The notes under the pieces were generated by a model. The model ran no database searches and had not been told where the DNA came from. It saw only the letters and a program-made list of their open reading frames with translations. Below are positions 18,501 through 24,857 of a stretch of DNA of 64,000 nucleotides, piece by piece (within the stretch, counting starts at the first letter, position 1; every line of letters begins with the position of its first letter). Location: the NCBI RefSeq assembly GCF_003814875.1, contig NZ_RKQF01000001.1, positions 1,798,001-1,862,000 on the forward strand, written 5' to 3'. A program made the translations under genes and the position numbers. The stretch comes from Streptomyces sp. Ag109_O5-1. GTDB lineage: Bacteria; Actinomycetota; Actinomycetes; Streptomycetales; Streptomycetaceae.

Positions 18501-18826
18501 CCCTGGAGGGTGGCGCCCTTGTCGAGCTGGAGCGTCACATGGCTCTTCATGTGGAGGGTGTTCTTGGACTTGTAGGTGCCGGCGGTGAAGCGGACCGTGC
18601 CGCCGCCCGCCGCGTTCGCCGCCGTGACGGCCTTGTCGATGGCCGAGGAGTCGTTGGCGGAGCCGTCGCCCTTGGCGCCGTAGTCCCGCACGTCGAAGAC
18701 GGCGGCGGGGTGCAAAGCGGCGGGCGGGGCGGCGAGGGCCGCCGGGTGGGAGAGTCCCAGCACGACGGCGAGGACGAAGAGGACGATCGCGGCAGCACGA
18801 TGCCGTGGAACGGTGGGGGGTTTCAT
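15593..18826 (-). CDS. Secreted GH28-like / GH29-like fusion with C-terminal F5/8-type carbohydrate-binding domain
   Basis: A 1077-residue exported protein with a signal peptide at about 1-33. Residues about 43-500 form a right-handed beta-helix with the pectinase opening FDVRDYGAKGDGSANDS and an Asp pair (D242-D243) in HANDDALVFKSD, but the canonical GHG is replaced by ALMFGSET. Residues about 515-860 look like a GH29 alpha-L-fucosidase barrel (GGLFLHWGL...; GGFWIDNDN with candidate nucleophile D680). Residues about 920-1070 form a discoidin/CBM32-like domain. It would attack a pectic backbone and its deoxy-sugar decorations. The gene starts 11 bp after the Tat-exported protein and overlaps the next gene by 4 bp. 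ATG at 18826 was chosen for the signal peptide. Confidence 0.83.
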   Translation of the reverse strand: MKPPTVPRHRAAAIVLFVLAVVLGLSHPAALAAPPAALHPAAVFDVRDYGAKGDGSANDSSAIDKAVTAANAAGGGTVRFTAGTYKSKNTLHMKSHVTLQLDKGATLQGSSADTYDKAESNPYDAYQDYGHSHFHDAMIYGDKLTDIGFVGQGVIDGAGNLITGNPKAGEADKIISLTRCDGLRIGDGLTLRRGGHFAALINGCKNVTSDHLTIDTASDRDGWNVISTTNATITNATIHANDDALVFKSDYALGAKLPNGHVRVSDSTLGAKCCNALMFGSETCGDFSDYQFENIRIDGADKSGLGMVSMDGAKISDVHYRDITMTNVHSPIMEKIGTRKRCGNSPGVGSISDVTYDNITATGNSPSFSPTLWGESGHRISGITFNHVNVTVPGGNGTMATGVPSNDPNDYNPKAIGTRPAYGWYLHNADHVQFTDSSVKFAADDGRPALIANAASDIRLTRFTAQKGGDSPYDIGLQDATGACLTDSHNTSGGALRVSGTQDCTAAAKPLDLENPRQDFLRNSVGGLFLHWGLRTAPAHTSCTAWENDVTNGGWTPDYWVNEAQKLHTQYLVLATFHSRLGYARPWPSKIPGSCSTKRDFLGELITAAKAKGMKVILYMTNDPQWHDEGGHEWLDSAAYSAYKGKNVDLTTNDGFGQFSYDNFFEVMDRYPDLGGFWIDNDNAYWESHDLYQQIYQKRPNYTLSNNNEDTPIMDMISNEQKTGMTPAYDYPQAVYTAQPRLTEADFKLPSTGAWWYDGSDPTVDRMLTLGRLITNVGSSVKALMAETAQVNGKFPSNQAAFNTFANSYLDPIWESLYGTEGGGYMYGGLKPGFWNDGAHGVTTVAKNDPNRQYIHVLTPPSTTTLRIRDNGYCIASVTNLRTGKAVSWSQSGGVLTLTGLGDWDPYDTVFKVTTAGRQGILTGVKVTASAAASGHAGSAAGDGDYLTYWDNNKTLPVSLTFDLGSAKKVQYLGLNQREDSVAYARSDTEQSARIKDYKVYVSDDGTNWGSAVKSGQLPSRRGIQGIDLTATDARYVRLEVDSTWAAATDSTRYKRLRIDEAWIGTSYATPANGGQS

Positions 18827-18837
18827 ATGACGGTTCC

Positions 18838-19626
18838 TCACACCAGCTGGTAGCCGCGGAGATTGGTCAGCAGGAGGTAGGTGTCCTGCAGCGAGCCCGA
18901 GGTGTCGCCGAGGGAGCGGTAGATGCCCCATTTCGGGCGGACCCGGTCGGCCAGGAAGGTGTCGACACCGGTCTTGGAGGCGTCGATCACGGTCGAACCG
19001 CCGGACTTGAGGATCCAGCGGACCGAACCCACCGAGCCGTTGCCGACCTTGATCTGGAAGTCGACGTCGGTCCAGCTGTCGTGCAGCGGGTCCAGGTCGG
19101 TGCGGCCGACGAGAATGTCGTCGATGGCGAGTTTCAGCTCGATGGTCTGCTTTCCGTTCACCCGCCGCAGGGACTGCACGACGATCGGCGAGGTGCCACT
19201 GCCGGGCTGCTTCATCTGCATGATGTGCGTGAAGGTGGTGGTCGCCTTCAGCGAGCTCGGGATGTACATCGAGTAGGTGACCCGCCAGGTCTGGCCCTCG
19301 TTCCACTTGAGGTAGCTGCTGGAACCCGTGCGCAGGCCGGTGACCTCCTGGCGCTGGCGGTCGGTCGAGGTGTCGCGGTCGACCGTGTGCATGTTGAAGC
19401 GCCAGTTGTTGCCGGTGGCGTAGATGTGCGGGTGCCCGGCGGGGTGGGAGTCGGCGCGGTCGTCCTCGACGGTCTCGAAGGCGCCGAGTCCGTCACTACT
19501 CGCCGACGGCTGCCACTTGAGCTGCCAGGACGCCGCGTGCGCGGTGGTCGCGGGCAGGCCGACGGCCGCCGACGTGGCACCGGCGAGCGCGGCTCCGAGA
19601 ACCACCCTTCTGGATGTCGTGCTCAT
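18838..19626 (-). CDS. Tat-exported polysaccharide lyase-like jelly-roll protein
   Basis: A 262-residue protein beginning MSTTSRRVVLGAALAGATSAA, a twin-arginine signal cleaved near AHA at about residue 31. The mature part is rich in beta strands and aromatic residues (WQLKWQPSA, NNWRFNMHTVDRD, WRVTYSMYIPSSL, PKWGIYRSL). This resembles concanavalin-like endo-acting polysaccharide lyases, but I cannot name the family with certainty. Its ATG overlaps the stop of the GH105 gene (ATGA), so the two are translationally coupled. A lyase at this position would supply the unsaturated oligosaccharides that a GH105 enzyme needs. Confidence 0.65.
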   Translation of the reverse strand: MSTTSRRVVLGAALAGATSAAVGLPATTAHAASWQLKWQPSASSDGLGAFETVEDDRADSHPAGHPHIYATGNNWRFNMHTVDRDTSTDRQRQEVTGLRTGSSSYLKWNEGQTWRVTYSMYIPSSLKATTTFTHIMQMKQPGSGTSPIVVQSLRRVNGKQTIELKLAIDDILVGRTDLDPLHDSWTDVDFQIKVGNGSVGSVRWILKSGGSTVIDASKTGVDTFLADRVRPKWGIYRSLGDTSGSLQDTYLLLTNLRGYQLV

Positions 19627-20822
19627 GACACTGAATCACCTCGCAGTTGCTCATTCATGATCAGGAAGGCCCCGAGGCCGTGGAGGTCGTTGGTGGCCCG
19701 GGTGCGGGCGACGTAGTACGCGTAGTCGCCGACGTTCGTGCCGACGGAGATGTCGGCGAGATCGGTGCGGCCGTCCGGGCCGACCGACAGCTTCGCGAGC
19801 ACGCCCTGGTAGCCGCGGCGGGCGACGTCCGCGTAGTGCTGGTCGAGGTAGTGCTGCTGTGCGCCGCGGGAGAGGGCGTAGGTGAACATGCTGGAGCAGG
19901 AGGTCTCGGTCCAGTCGTCGCTCCGGCCGCCCTTGTCGATCACCTGGAACCAGCGCCCGATCGCGGGGTCCTGGTACTTCTCCAGGGCCGCCGCCAACTT
20001 CTGGAAAATGGAGAGGAGTTGAGGGCGCCGTGACTGGTTCGCCGGGACCGCGTCCAGCACGTTCACGATCGCCATCGCGTACCAGCCGACGGCACGGCAC
20101 CAGTGCTCGGGCGCGAGACCGGTCGCCGGATCCGCCCAACTCGCCGTCTTCGACTCGTCATAGGCGTGCTTGAGCAGGCCGTTCGCGACCTGGAGATGGC
20201 TGCCGTAGACGTAGAGCTGCTTGGCCGCCTCGTCGTCGGTGTACGCGCTGTCCCCGAACTCCTTGCCGTACTCGACGAGGAACGGGTTCACCATGTAGAC
20301 GCCGTCCGCCCAGAGCTGGTGCGCGCGGCTGGAGCTGTCCGCGTGCCAGAAGCCGCCGTCGGCTGTGCGCGGGTAGGTGTTCAGGCGGTCGCGGATCTTC
20401 TGCGCCGCCTTGCGGTAGCGGTCCTGGCCGGTCTCGTGGTGCAGGATCACCAGGAGGCGGCCGGCCTGCATGCTGTCCAGGCTGTTGAAGGACTGGTCGA
20501 TCGATCCGTCGCCCTTCACGAACCGGTCGACGTAGCTCTTGATGTAGGTGAGGTAGCGGGGGTCGTGGGTGCGCTTGTAGGTGAGGTACTGGCCGTAGAG
20601 GTAGAGGCCGACGGGGTAGGACCAGCCGCCGATGCCGGCCGGGGTGTAGCGGGCCATGGTGGAGTCGACGACCGCGGTGGACCAGTCGGGGGCGGCGGCC
20701 GGTCTGGTCACTCCGGCGGCCGGGGTGTCGGCGACTGCGGGCGGGGGTACGGCCGCGGGGAGCGCGGCCAAGGTGGCGGTGGTGAGGGCGACGGCCGCGA
20801 CGGCGGCTCGCAGGCGTTTCAT
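19623..20822 (-). CDS. Secreted unsaturated rhamnogalacturonyl hydrolase, GH105
   Basis: A 399-residue exported (alpha/alpha)6-barrel protein with a signal peptide at about 1-31. The GH105/GH88 core includes DQSFNSLDSMQAGRLL, GGFWHADSSS and LWADGVYMVNPFLVEYG, whose Asp matches the catalytic Asp of YteR-type enzymes. EHWCRAVGWYAMAIVNVLDAVP lies further in. These enzymes remove the unsaturated galacturonyl residue left by rhamnogalacturonan lyases. Most characterised family members are intracellular, so the export signal is notable. It is the first gene of the five-gene minus-strand operon and has a strong ribosome site, GGAGGACC, before the ATG. Confidence 0.88.
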   Translation of the reverse strand: MKRLRAAVAAVALTTATLAALPAAVPPPAVADTPAAGVTRPAAAPDWSTAVVDSTMARYTPAGIGGWSYPVGLYLYGQYLTYKRTHDPRYLTYIKSYVDRFVKGDGSIDQSFNSLDSMQAGRLLVILHHETGQDRYRKAAQKIRDRLNTYPRTADGGFWHADSSSRAHQLWADGVYMVNPFLVEYGKEFGDSAYTDDEAAKQLYVYGSHLQVANGLLKHAYDESKTASWADPATGLAPEHWCRAVGWYAMAIVNVLDAVPANQSRRPQLLSIFQKLAAALEKYQDPAIGRWFQVIDKGGRSDDWTETSCSSMFTYALSRGAQQHYLDQHYADVARRGYQGVLAKLSVGPDGRTDLADISVGTNVGDYAYYVARTRATNDLHGLGAFLIMNEQLRGDSVS

Positions 20823-21455
20823 GGTCCTCCTTCTCCTGACCGACCGACCAGTCGCATGGGGTTCGAGCAAGGTCCGCGGCACAGCGGACATGGTGCCGCC
20901 GGGGGCGGTTCGTCCCGGTGTGCGCGCTGACTGAAGGGGTGCCGGTCGTAGGGGTGTTCGGCGATGACGGTCACGGGGTGGGTCAGCGGCCACCCAGTGT
21001 GTATCCGGTCACTTCCGGGGCGGTCTCCACAACCTGGCGACCTGGGCCTTGCTAGACCTTTTCATCCGATGTCTGCAGAACGGTGGTTTCCGGCAGACGG
21101 TCCTCGGGGGTCGTCTCGTTCATGGGCGCGTACCTGCTTTCCTGAGGTTGGGGGGGTCTCAGAGCGCAGACAGGGGGTCACGTTCACAGGAATCCGCTGG
21201 AAAACCCACAGAATGGTTCACATCCCTGTACCGGGTTCAGCGATACGTCCGACGGTGCGAACCAGAGTCCCGGCAGAAGCAGGCCGCGGTCAATGGTCCG
21301 GACCCATGCCGTGGGATGCGTTTCCGGCCAATCTCCGCCGCCGATGCCTGACCCGTCGGTCAGTTCCGGCGGATTCCCCGGTCAGGAATGCATCTCGCCT
21401 CGTGATCGTTGACGATGGGAGTACCACCAGTCGACAACCGAAGGATCGAGAGCTC
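20823..21455. promoter_or_regulatory. Divergent intergenic region upstream of the GH105 operon and the aldo/keto reductase
   Basis: This 633-bp gap must hold the promoters of the pectin-type operon (minus) and the reductase (plus). It contains a direct repeat GTTCACA (21182-21188 and 21216-21222, 34 bp apart; TGTGAAC on the operon strand), a palindrome CTGACC-N4-GGTCAG (21348-21363), and a small minus-strand ORF at 21052-21123. No CebR-type box is present. I could not assign a regulator. Confidence 0.4.
21052..21123 (-). CDS. Possible 23-residue leader peptide ORF upstream of the GH105 operon
   Basis: An ATG at 21123 opens a 23-codon frame beginning MNETTPEDRL and ending ...SDEKV with a TAG at 21052-21054. 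A GCAGG lies 9-10 nt before the ATG. The same frame stays open for 22 more codons after the TAG and ends GYTLGGR. It lies on the operon strand about 230 nt before the GH105 start, so it could be a leader peptide or a small protein with amber interruption. No homology is recognised and it may be chance. Confidence 0.25.
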   Translation of the reverse strand: MNETTPEDRLPETTVLQTSDEKV

Positions 21456-22292
21456 GTGAGCAGCAAGGTCCCCCCGAAAATCCTCAACAACGGCGTCGAG
21501 ATGCCCCAGCTGGGCTTCGGCGTGTGGCAGGTGCCGGACGACGAGGCCGAGCAGGCCGTCGCCACGGCGCTCGAGGCCGGGTACCGCAGCATCGACACAG
21601 CGGCGATCTACGGCAACGAAGAGGGCACCGGCAAGGCCATCGCCGCCTCCGGTGTGGCCCGCGAGGACATCTTCGTCACCACCAAGCTCTGGAACGCCGA
21701 TCAGGGATACGACGCGACGCTGCGCGCCTTCGACGCGTCGCTGGCGAAGCTCGGTCTGGACTACCTGGACCTGTACCTCATCCACTGGCCGCTGCCGGCC
21801 CGGGGCAAGTACATCGACTCGTACAAGGCGTTCGAGAAGCTCTACGCCGACGGCCGGGTCAAGGCGATCGGTGTCTCCAACTTCCTTCCGGAGCACCTGG
21901 AGCGGCTGATCGCGGAGACGTCGGTCATCCCGGCCGTCAACCAGATCGAGCTGCACCCGCATCTGCAGCAGCGCGCGGCGCGGGAGTTGCACAACGAGCA
22001 GGGCATCGCCACCGAGGCCTGGTCGCCGCTGGGCCAGGGCAAGGGTCTGCTGGAGGTGCCGGCGATCGTGGCGATCGCGCAGAAGCACAACCGCACGCCG
22101 GCCCAGGTCGTGCTGCGCTGGCACATCCAGCTCGGCAACGTCGTGATCCCGAAGTCCGTGACGCCGTCCCGGATCAAGGAGAACATCGAGGTGTTCGACT
22201 TCAGCCTGGACACCGAGGACCTCGCGGCGATCAGCGCGCTCAACGAGGACCGGCGCATCGGCCCGGACCCGGCCACCTTCGACATGGGCTGA
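21456..22292 (+). CDS. Aldo/keto reductase
   Basis: A 278-residue AKR5-like protein. It has the catalytic Asp and Tyr in GYRSIDTAAIYGNE, the Lys in FVTTKLWN, the His in YLIHWPLP and the NADPH site VIPKSVTPSRIKENIEVFDF. It reduces aldehydes, ketones or 2,5-diketogluconate-type sugars with NADPH in the cytoplasm. The start is GTG at 21456, immediately followed by the typical SSKVPPKILNNGVEMPQLGFG. Upstream in-frame sequence is intergenic. Transcription runs away from the pectin-type operon, so a shared regulatory region is possible but unproven. Confidence 0.92.
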   Translation: MSSKVPPKILNNGVEMPQLGFGVWQVPDDEAEQAVATALEAGYRSIDTAAIYGNEEGTGKAIAASGVAREDIFVTTKLWNADQGYDATLRAFDASLAKLGLDYLDLYLIHWPLPARGKYIDSYKAFEKLYADGRVKAIGVSNFLPEHLERLIAETSVIPAVNQIELHPHLQQRAARELHNEQGIATEAWSPLGQGKGLLEVPAIVAIAQKHNRTPAQVVLRWHIQLGNVVIPKSVTPSRIKENIEVFDFSLDTEDLAAISALNEDRRIGPDPATFDMG

Positions 22293-22326
22293 ACCGGCAC
22301 CCGCCGGGCGGCAGCCCGGTTCGCGA

Positions 22327-22362
22327 ACGGCCGTCCCGTCGTGCGTACGACAGGACGGCCGT
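22327..22362 (+). terminator. Strong hairpin terminator after aldo/keto reductase
   Basis: Ten-base arms ACGGCCGTCC (22327-22336) and GGACGGCCGT (22353-22362) enclose a loop that itself contains GTCGT/ACGAC, giving an extended stem. It lies 34 bp after the stop between convergent genes. Confidence 0.75.
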
Positions 22363-22374
22363 CGGCGTTCCCGG

Positions 22375-22455
22375 ACCCCGCACTCCGCATCCCCGCCTTC
22401 CCCGTGCGGGGCCCTGCCTCCCATGTGCATCCCCGTCTCCCCGTGCGGGGCACGT
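22375..22455. repeat. Short direct repeat of CCCCGTGCGGGG hairpins
   Basis: Two near-identical units, GCATCCCCG(C/T)CT followed by CCCCGTGCGGGGC, lie about 40 bp apart between the terminator hairpin and the 3' end of the minus-strand gene at 22455. Each can fold. They may act as extra termination structure for the convergent pair. Confidence 0.4.
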
Positions 22456-23066
22456 CAACCGGGGTGCACATCGGCATGGAGGACCTCGAACTCCTCCAGA
22501 CCGACCACGGTCACCTGTGCCTTGGCCGCGTCCTGGCGGCGGGCCGCGGCCTGGCCGGCCCTGGAGGCGGCCATCGAGGCGCGGTCGACGAAGAGCGAAC
22601 CGGCCATGCCCCGGCCGCGCTCCCGGTCGACGAACACGGCGCACCGCGCGAACCCGGGCAGCGTCTCCAGCCGGGGTATCGCCGAGGAGCGGAACGTCTC
22701 GGCGAACAGGTCCGCGTCGACCGGATCGAACTCCACCCTGGTGATCCGCAGGCCACCGCCCACCCTCGGCAACTGCACCGAGTGAAAGACGGCCACCTCG
22801 TAGTTCTCGACCGCGACGGTGCCCGCGAACGGCTCCAGCATGGGCCCGCGCCGCTCGCGCATCACCTGGTCGCTGTTGCGCCGGGCCTCCTCGGAGCCCC
22901 ACCAGCTCACCGCGAGCAGTTTGCCCAGCTCCCGGTCGACGAAGACGCACGCGCCCCGGTACTCGGGACGCTCCTCCAGCAGGCTGCGTCCCTCGCTGTT
23001 CAGCGCCCTGACGGCGGCCTCGATCCGCGCCGGATCACCGGTGACGTAGACCGTGCGTACGTACAT
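22455..23066 (-). CDS. Hypothetical protein with two dimeric ferredoxin-like (ABM-type) halves
   Basis: A 203-residue protein. Two halves each start with a strand such as VRTVYVTGDPARIEA or LRITRVEFDPVDADLF and end with a segment like RGACVFVDRELGKLLAVSWW or ARCAVFVDRERGRGMAGSLF. This is an internal duplication of an antibiotic-biosynthesis-monooxygenase-like alpha/beta fold. The repeated CxFVDRExG element supports the duplication. No catalytic residues can be named and no function is proposed. ATG at 23066 was chosen because GAGGGG precedes it; an ATG 11 codons earlier is possible. Confidence 0.7.
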   Translation of the reverse strand: MYVRTVYVTGDPARIEAAVRALNSEGRSLLEERPEYRGACVFVDRELGKLLAVSWWGSEEARRNSDQVMRERRGPMLEPFAGTVAVENYEVAVFHSVQLPRVGGGLRITRVEFDPVDADLFAETFRSSAIPRLETLPGFARCAVFVDRERGRGMAGSLFVDRASMAASRAGQAAARRQDAAKAQVTVVGLEEFEVLHADVHPG

Positions 23067-23259
23067 GACCCCTCGCCTCCCAGGAGCCATCGGAGCCACC
23101 GCTCAACCCCCGCACGGCTCCTGCATAAATGTTCGGAATGTCCTGCCCCATCAGTCTCCCCCTGTGCTCATATCGTCGCAATGCGCAATAAATAACCTAC
23201 TTCTCATCCAAGGGTTGACGCGGACATGCAGTCGGGTCCACCTTGTACGGCACCCGGTC

Positions 23260-23272
23260 AGGAAACTTTCCT
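23260..23272. promoter_or_regulatory. Palindromic operator candidate before the chitosanase gene
   Basis: AGGAAA-C-TTTCCT is a palindrome with 6-bp arms, 20 bp before the GTG start of the GH75 gene. Actinobacterial chitosanase genes are known to be repressed through an upstream palindrome by the ROK-family protein CsnR; identity of this site with that operator is inferred. Confidence 0.5.
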
Positions 23273-23292
23273 AACAGAAGGGCACCCCCACA

Positions 23293-23988
23293 GTGCGCAT
23301 CCGAACACTGACCCTTGCCGCGGCCTGCGGGGCCGCACTGCTGGCCGCCGGAGTACTCCCCGCGAACGCGTCCGGCGCCACCGTTCCCAAGTCCGCCCAG
23401 GAGGGCTCGGTCAGCGCGGCGAGCCTGCTCGCCAAGGTGACGTCCTGCTCCCAGATCTCGAACGGCAAGTACAAGACCGACGACGAGACCTCGGCCACGA
23501 TCCCCGTGTGCGGCAAGAACGGCGCGGTGTTCTGGAAGGCCGACATGGACATCGACTGTGACGGCCAGCGGACCACCAACTGCAACGAGGACCGCGACCC
23601 CTGGTACCAGGACGACACCGCGTTCCACCAGTCCGACGGCAAGCCGCTGAAGGCCGAGTCGCTGCCCTACATCGTGGTGCCCAGCTCCAGCAGCATCTGG
23701 AACTACTCGAGCGCCGGCATCAAGGGCGGCGGAGTGGTGGCCGTGATCTACAACAACAAGGTCGAGTACGCGGTGGTCGGTGACACCGGCCCCACGAAGA
23801 TCATCGGCGAGGCCTCGTACGCCACCGCCAAGGCGCTCGGCATCGACCCCGACCCGGCGACCGGCGGCGCCGACTCGGGCGTGACGTACATCCTGTTCAA
23901 GAACTCCAAGGTGTCCCCCATAGAGAGCCACAGCGCGGCGGTGTCCCTCGGCGACCAGTTGGCGAAGCAGTTCCTCGCCGCCAACTGA
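23293..23988 (+). CDS. Secreted chitosanase, glycoside hydrolase family 75
   Basis: A 231-residue exported protein with signal peptide MRIRTLTLAAACGAALLAAGVLPANA. The mature part has GH75 features: VFWKADMDIDCDGQRTTNC with clustered Asp residues, FHQSDGKPLKAESLPYIVVP, and GGGVVAVIYNNKVEYAVVGDTGPTKIIGEASYATAKALGI. GH75 enzymes are endo-chitosanases first known from fungi. It should hydrolyse chitosan outside the cell. The GTG at 23293 begins a normal signal peptide. It is monocistronic, preceded by a palindrome and followed by a strong terminator hairpin. Confidence 0.9.
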   Translation: MRIRTLTLAAACGAALLAAGVLPANASGATVPKSAQEGSVSAASLLAKVTSCSQISNGKYKTDDETSATIPVCGKNGAVFWKADMDIDCDGQRTTNCNEDRDPWYQDDTAFHQSDGKPLKAESLPYIVVPSSSSIWNYSSAGIKGGGVVAVIYNNKVEYAVVGDTGPTKIIGEASYATAKALGIDPDPATGGADSGVTYILFKNSKVSPIESHSAAVSLGDQLAKQFLAAN

Positions 23989-24031
23989 CCGAGGCCGTTC
24001 CCCGCCGGCGTCCGGTCCCGGGGAGGGCGGG

Positions 24032-24062
24032 CGGCCCGGTACCGCATCTCGGTACCGGGCCG
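24032..24062 (+). terminator. Terminator hairpin after the chitosanase gene
   Basis: A 13-bp perfect stem (24032-24044 and 24050-24062) with a 5-nt loop CATCT lies between the convergent chitosanase and SDR genes. The core arm is GCCCGGTACCG. Confidence 0.85.
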
Positions 24063-24072
24063 TCGCGGCAGG

Positions 24073-24774
24073 TCAGTTGGGCTGCCCCAGCGGCCGTACG
24101 ACGACGGTGTTGACGTCGACGCCGGCCGGTTGCCGGATCGCCCAGACCACCGAGTCCGCGATCTGGTCGGCGGTCAGCAGACGGCCGGGCGGCAGACTGC
24201 CGTTGCCGTCCCAGAACGGGGTCTCCACCCGGCCCGGCGCGACCAGGGTGACGCCGATGCCGAACTCGGTGACCTGGCGGCGGGTGTTCTCCGCGAGCCC
24301 GGTGACCGCCCACTTGGTGGCCCCGTACAGGTTGCCGGGCGTGTTCACGAACCCGGCGACACTGCCGACCAGGACGATCCGGCCCCGGCTCTCCTTCAGG
24401 GCGTCGGCCGAGGCGCGGATCAGCAGCGCGGGGCCGAGCACATTGGTGAGGACCATCTCGGCCCACCCCGTCGGGTCGCCCTCGGCGACGGTGTCGTGGG
24501 TGGCGAACCCGGCGTTGGCGACGACGGTGTCCAGACGGCCGTACGCCTTGAGTGTGCTGTCGACCGCGGACCTGACGTCCTCGTACTCGGCGGCGTCGCC
24601 GACGATCGTCAACAGGTTGTCCGGCTCGCCGAGTTCCTCGGCGAAGGCGCGCAGCCGCGCCGCACCGCGCCCGGTGACGGCCACCCGGTGCCCGGCGTCC
24701 AGCAGTTGGCGTGCGACGGCGGCGCCGATACCGCTGCCGCCGCCGGTGATGAGCGCGACCGGAGAGTCGCTCAT
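24073..24774 (-). CDS. SDR-family oxidoreductase
   Basis: A 233-residue short-chain dehydrogenase with an intact core: the cofactor site TGGGSGIG, NAGF after the fourth strand, catalytic Ser in VGSVAGF and YGATK (Tyr-x-x-x-Lys) in NLYGATKWAVTGL. The block VTLVAPGRVETPFW follows. It is most like the NADP-dependent SDRs annotated as YdfG/clavulanate-dehydrogenase-like; the substrate is unknown. The ATG at 24774 begins MSDSPVALITGG. The methyltransferase gene lies 83 bp upstream on the same strand. Confidence 0.9.
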   Translation of the reverse strand: MSDSPVALITGGGSGIGAAVARQLLDAGHRVAVTGRGAARLRAFAEELGEPDNLLTIVGDAAEYEDVRSAVDSTLKAYGRLDTVVANAGFATHDTVAEGDPTGWAEMVLTNVLGPALLIRASADALKESRGRIVLVGSVAGFVNTPGNLYGATKWAVTGLAENTRRQVTEFGIGVTLVAPGRVETPFWDGNGSLPPGRLLTADQIADSVVWAIRQPAGVDVNTVVVRPLGQPN

Positions 24775-24857
24775 GATGTCCCCCTGGTGTCCGGTGATCG
24801 ATGAACCGTCGGAGTCCATCACTTCGAGCGCTCTCGATGTCAAGGCCCGGACCGGTC

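Noticed and set aside
22455..23066. Calling the duplicated ABM-like protein a monooxygenase
   Set aside because: The fold looks right but no substrate, neighbour or catalytic residue supports the activity.
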